Shown here one piece after another: positions 59,909 to 64,000 of a stretch of DNA of 64,000 bases (position 1 is its first letter; every line of letters begins with the position of its first letter). The stretch spans positions 143,986,001-144,050,000 of the forward strand of contig NC_092588.1 in the NCBI RefSeq assembly GCF_047663525.1, written 5' to 3'. The position numbers and the translations under genes are program-made. The DNA comes from Anas platyrhynchos. Lineage: Eukaryota > Chordata > Aves > Anseriformes > Anatidae. The notes under the pieces were generated by a model. That model was not told where the DNA came from and did no database searches. It saw nothing but the letters and a program-made list of their open reading frames with translations.

Positions 59909-59932
59909 TTTTTTTTTTTTTTTTTTTTTTTT
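59909..59932. repeat. Poly(T) tract, 24 nt
   Basis: Uninterrupted run of T. No element recognised beside it. Confidence 0.9.
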
Positions 59933-61902
59933 GTGCTAGATACAAAATGCAAATGGCCCCAAGAGTAATGGCCCAGATAAGAGGCAGATGTTTAAGCCCG
60001 TGTGCACATCCCTCTCATCCTCACTCTGTTTCATGGTGGCTGTGTTACCCGTTAGAAGAGCTCAAGGAAGGTCTGAGAGAGTGCAAAGGATCCAGATGAA
60101 ATTGTACTTAACGCATATTTGAGTAATTATTTCTGCAGTGACATGATTCACTTCTCATTCTTTGTAAATTCCTCCATGATGTACTCCTAGGAGTCCACTA
60201 TCTGTTCCAAAAGCTTTTGCATCCTCTCTTTAATGAGGATCAGATGCATCCTTGTAATTTGGACCAGCTCATTCAAGTTTGGTCTGCTGCAACCCAACTC
60301 TTAGCAATATGTTCTGCATTCATTTGGGAAGAAAACGACACAGTAATCGAAAGCACAAAGAGGACTTGGCCCATTGGGCCAGTGCTGTGTTGATGTTATT
60401 CAACCTAGGAGCAGTTGAACAAAATCCTTAAAAGTTTTTGTTTTATGTAAAGGGTGAAGGTACCTGCCCGAGTCACCTGTGTTTCAGCATGTGTCCGTGC
60501 CCTGAATTAGTCCCATCATTTTCAAACTAAGCTGGATCCCAGCTTCTCTTTCTCTGCTCTTTTCCTCTCCCTGGCGTGGAGGGGTCAGCCCCACGGACTC
60601 CGGCCCTGGAAGCCCTGGTTTGTCTGGAAACAAACAAGCCCTTCTTGTCTGCCATTTTGCCTCTAAATTTCCCTTCTGCATTGACGACCCGCTGTGAGTA
60701 CAGACATATGTTTTTAAAGAGCCACAGTTTTGTTTTGCTGATCGCAATGTAATTAGAAAGCTATTTGGCACATACAGGAACTTCTGTACTAATTTGGCAC
60801 TGTCCCATCCTGCTACTGGCAGCATTGGTTCTGCTCCCTGCTGGCGAGTCTCCTAGATGTCTTACAGCTCCTGGAAACATCAGCCATGCCTATTCAGGGA
60901 ATAAGTCTGGCAGGATGCTGACACCTTGTGCAGTACATCCAGCAGCAATGTGCCTGTGTGATGTTGGCTCATTATCAGACTCCACCACTGTATCTTCTGA
61001 CGGGCTATAGCAGCATAGAGGCAGGTGCATGGCTTGCATTATGAAAGCCAGCGTGACATTTCCCATTGACTCAGCTTCAATTACAGTGCTTTATCTGAGT
61101 TATGCTTCAAAACGGGGTCCTATTTCAATTCCTCGTCATGTTTTTGCTAAGTAAATTCCAGGAGAAAGGCAGGGTTTTCCCCTTGGTCCTCACTTGGTTT
61201 AGTGGGACAGGACACATCCAGCTCCTGTGTTATGATGTTTCAGATTTCAAAGGTCTCAAACCTTTATTGATGACCCGTGGGGACACGGGTCCCCCTAACC
61301 TAACACAGTCTCTGGCAGCCCTCTATCACTTAAACTAGCAATGAAAAACCAGGCATTGCTGTTTCATGTGTGGCAATTCTGGAAGAGAAGAGCACATACC
61401 CTTCACAAAATAACGTTCATATCACGATAACTTGGACAATTACTATTTTCTTTCTGCTATTTGGATATTCTAGCTATCCCACTAATTCAGTGTCATTGTT
61501 CTCCATGTGAGTGCACATTCAAAACATGAAATAATACAGCATGCGGAAACCTTTGCCTGCTTTTCTGCAGGACTGAATCCTCCTTTTTGGGGTTTTTGAG
61601 CTCAACAGTCCCTTGATATCCATCTTCCTTGGTTGTCTGGGTTATTTGAGCTTCTTCCAGAGACTCCTCACTGCTTTCTTCAGAGAATTTTGGAGCAGGG
61701 ACATGTAGAGCTATTTTCTCTTTCCTTCGCTACTTTTCTCAGTCTCACCTTGCTGGGATCACCTATTTGTACCCACTGAAACACTCTCCTTGCAGCTCCC
61801 ATCAGCTGCAGGAACTTTTCTCAGTATTACTGACACTAACCACTCACATATCGAGATCTATCAAAACCAAACACACGCAGATTTCATTAGATATGTTCTT
61901 TT

Positions 61903-61906
<4 letters not shown>
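59933..61906. other. Non-coding stretch
   Basis: Only anonymous open frames, all under about 115 codons. No repeat family recognised. Confidence 0.4.

Positions 61907-61943
<37 letters not shown>
61907..61943. repeat. Poly(T) tract, 37 nt
   Basis: The longest homopolymer in the window. A 17-A run (61988-62004) lies 44 bp to its right, so the two are mutually complementary. Confidence 0.95.
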
Positions 61944-61944
<1 letters not shown>

Positions 61945-61987
61945 AGACTTAAGGAGCCAGATTTTCAAGCTTCTTTCAACGGGTATG

Positions 61988-62004
61988 AAAAAAAAAAAAA
62001 AAAA
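61988..62004. repeat. Poly(A) tract, 17 nt
   Basis: Uninterrupted run of A, complementary to the preceding T tract. Confidence 0.95.
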
Positions 62005-64000
62005 TTCCTTCTTTTAATGAAAACTTTGATTTTCACACAGTATTACTGCCACTGGGAAATACCACAGCAACCGATACTGGGATAAGATTCCTAATAAATG
62101 AGGAGGGTCAGAGGGTTGAGTTTAACTCCTGGTGCCCCCCAGCTCAACCTAAGTGCAAACCCCTGGGCCAGGCCAGGCCTGTGCTGCTTCCAAGGGAAAA
62201 CATTTTTGCTCTCAATGTCATTTGCAGCAACCAGTAACTTTCATCACCCAATTCTACAGGTTTGCTCCACCCTAGTTATTCATGATTCCCTTTATCTGCT
62301 TTAAATGTGCTGCCTTTTAAATGCAGGCGTCCCCTTTTCCTTGTTTGCCGGGACAGGCGGAACAGGAGTGTCTGACTTGCTAAGATGTTGATCCCCTGTG
62401 CTCATGGAAATGTGGGAGGAATTAGGTCCTTCCTGCAGATTTGACTGCCTTCTCCAGAAACATAAGCTTTCATTTAAAAAGCTAATGAAGTGTTTAGCCC
62501 TTCTGGTTGCAAAGATAACCATGCTGCAGTTTGCGTTGTGTGGAGGTTATCTTGTTGCGTCGAAGCCAGAGAGACTGCAACAAAACCACTGAGTTATGAG
62601 CTTCCCCTGTTCATCTTAAAAGCTGTAAAACGATGCATCGGGGATGCTGGTGCACCACAGACCTGGAGACAGAGGAAAACTTTGCTGAGGAGAGGCTGCC
62701 TGAGAGGTGGACACAGCCTGGATGGGGGCTCCCGTGCAGTTGTGCTCTCTCCTGCCTCATCCCTTCCTCGCACGGCTCCTTTACGAGGCCTGGCTGACAC
62801 CACTTCACACGTGGGTTTATGAATCCAGACCATAAATATGGCAGTAATTAATAAATAGGAGAGGCAAGATAGGCCATGACCCTGGTTGGAAAACGACAGA
62901 GGGGGAAACTTTGGCAGAAGCAGTTGGAAATATCCTGAAAAGGGGAAACGGGGCCAATGCTAATGAAGAGTCTGAGTGCTCAGACACCCCTTATGCCAAC
63001 CCAAATCTTTCCAGGCTCCCAGCTCCTGGTGCACTGCCAGGGAGACTGGCGGGCTCCTAGATGCAAGTGACCAATTTCATCATCCTCACTTGGGAAAGGT
63101 GAATAATTCAAATAGCCTTTTGTCACGCTCACGTTTCACAAGCAGTTCCCGAAGCCACGTGCAGCACCACGGCTGAGAGGTGCACGTGTGGCTACACACG
63201 CAGCCACCCCTGCACACCAGGGTAGGCGCACTCTGGTTCTCTTCTTAGCCTGTCTCTCCTCTTCAGCATCTCAGGCACATTTTCTGCTGCTGCTGCTTAG
63301 TATCTTCACCGAGCTGCTCACAATAATGCTCAGCTCTTTTCCCCAGAGATTACAGTTAATTCAGAAACCATCAGTGTGTCAGAGTAGTTTAAATTATTTC
63401 TTTCAAATGCATTACCTTTTATTTCAAGTTCATCTGCCATCATGTTAGGACAACCACCGGTGGTATTAGAGTCGCCTGGTGTTTCAGACAATCCTTTGCA
63501 GCTTTTCCTTTTCTGATCAGGCTTTTATCAGCAGCATACTTTGACATTTCATTGTTCATCTAATTCTTAGCACTATCAGTAAATGCAGCGCTTAAACAAA
63601 TGCACTGAAACTATGATCACAGTCCTGAGACATAGGAAATAATTCTAAAAATCTCTTTAAAAAAATAAAGCAAATTTGCATAGTGCTTATCTGAAAGTCT
63701 TTACTTGCCTCCTCTTAGTTGTAAACAGATCCTCAGAGCAACCAGGAAATTGCTGCACTGTATGTAAAATATGGTCACCCGCACATGGATTGATACAAAA
63801 TAGTCCTTATAGACTTCCTTCGGGCACTTCACTCCTAATACTTTTCAACCTCAGGCTTCAGACATTTATTCCCACTGCCAGCTTGTCTCTTCAGCAGTTG
63901 TTAATCCAGGACAAGACTTTACCTCACCTTCTTGTTACCAGACTTCTCACGTAGTCTCATGGGCAGAATCCTATTGAAAGCTTTTCAACACTCTAAATAA
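62005..64000. other. Non-coding stretch to window end
   Basis: Open frames at 62.4-62.8 and 63.0-63.9 kb lack domains and splice support. No repeat family was recognised. Confidence 0.4.

Overview
This is a stretch of bird nuclear genome. It is AT-rich and sparsely coding. The repeats show the lineage: CR1 LINE fragments of several ages carry the typical bird CR1 tail motifs, and a 492-bp avian endogenous-retrovirus LTR of a widespread bird type lies at 2809-3300. No complete protein-coding gene, rRNA or functional tRNA could be recognised. Almost every open frame is short, lacks a recognisable domain, and sits in sequence that is open by chance, by GC richness or by tandem repetition. I therefore describe promoters, candidate exons, repeats and structures, and do not name genes.

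Layout, left part (1 to about 21.7 kb): AT-rich sequence that may be introns of a gene read leftward from a CpG island at about 21.2-21.7 kb. The island holds NRF1-like, E2F-like and three CRE half-site motifs, and a strong minus-strand splice donor at 21453. Left of it are a few minus-strand exon-like segments (19843-19896, 17821-17871, 9748-9922 plus 9402-9628, and a possible polyadenylated end near 3360). Each has plausible splice or polyadenylation signals but no proof of expression. CR1 pieces lie at 431-548, 4791-4994 (an inverted pair) and 14800-15014.

Middle (21.7 to 26.6 kb): a GC-rich minisatellite of 27-30 bp units (21747-22494) abuts the island and shows a six-unit higher-order duplication. 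After about 4 kb of plain AT-rich DNA comes a pure 178-bp CTCTT array (26391-26568).

Right part (26.6 to 64 kb): gene-poor DNA with old CR1 elements at 38964-41180 (about 2.2 kb, keeping an endonuclease motif), 44680-45165 and 46085-46535. It also holds a perfect 14-bp-arm hairpin (32935-32967), a tRNA-promoter-like segment (49861-49990), a second CpG-rich island (51220-51830) with a TATA-like box, two stretches that resemble conserved regulatory elements (about 36.76-37.06 and 52.86-53.27 kb), microsatellites and long A/T homopolymers.

The most interesting sites are the promoter island with its adjoining higher-order minisatellite, the isolated second island in gene-poor DNA, and the hairpins. 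Expression data and cross-species alignment would decide most of the open calls.
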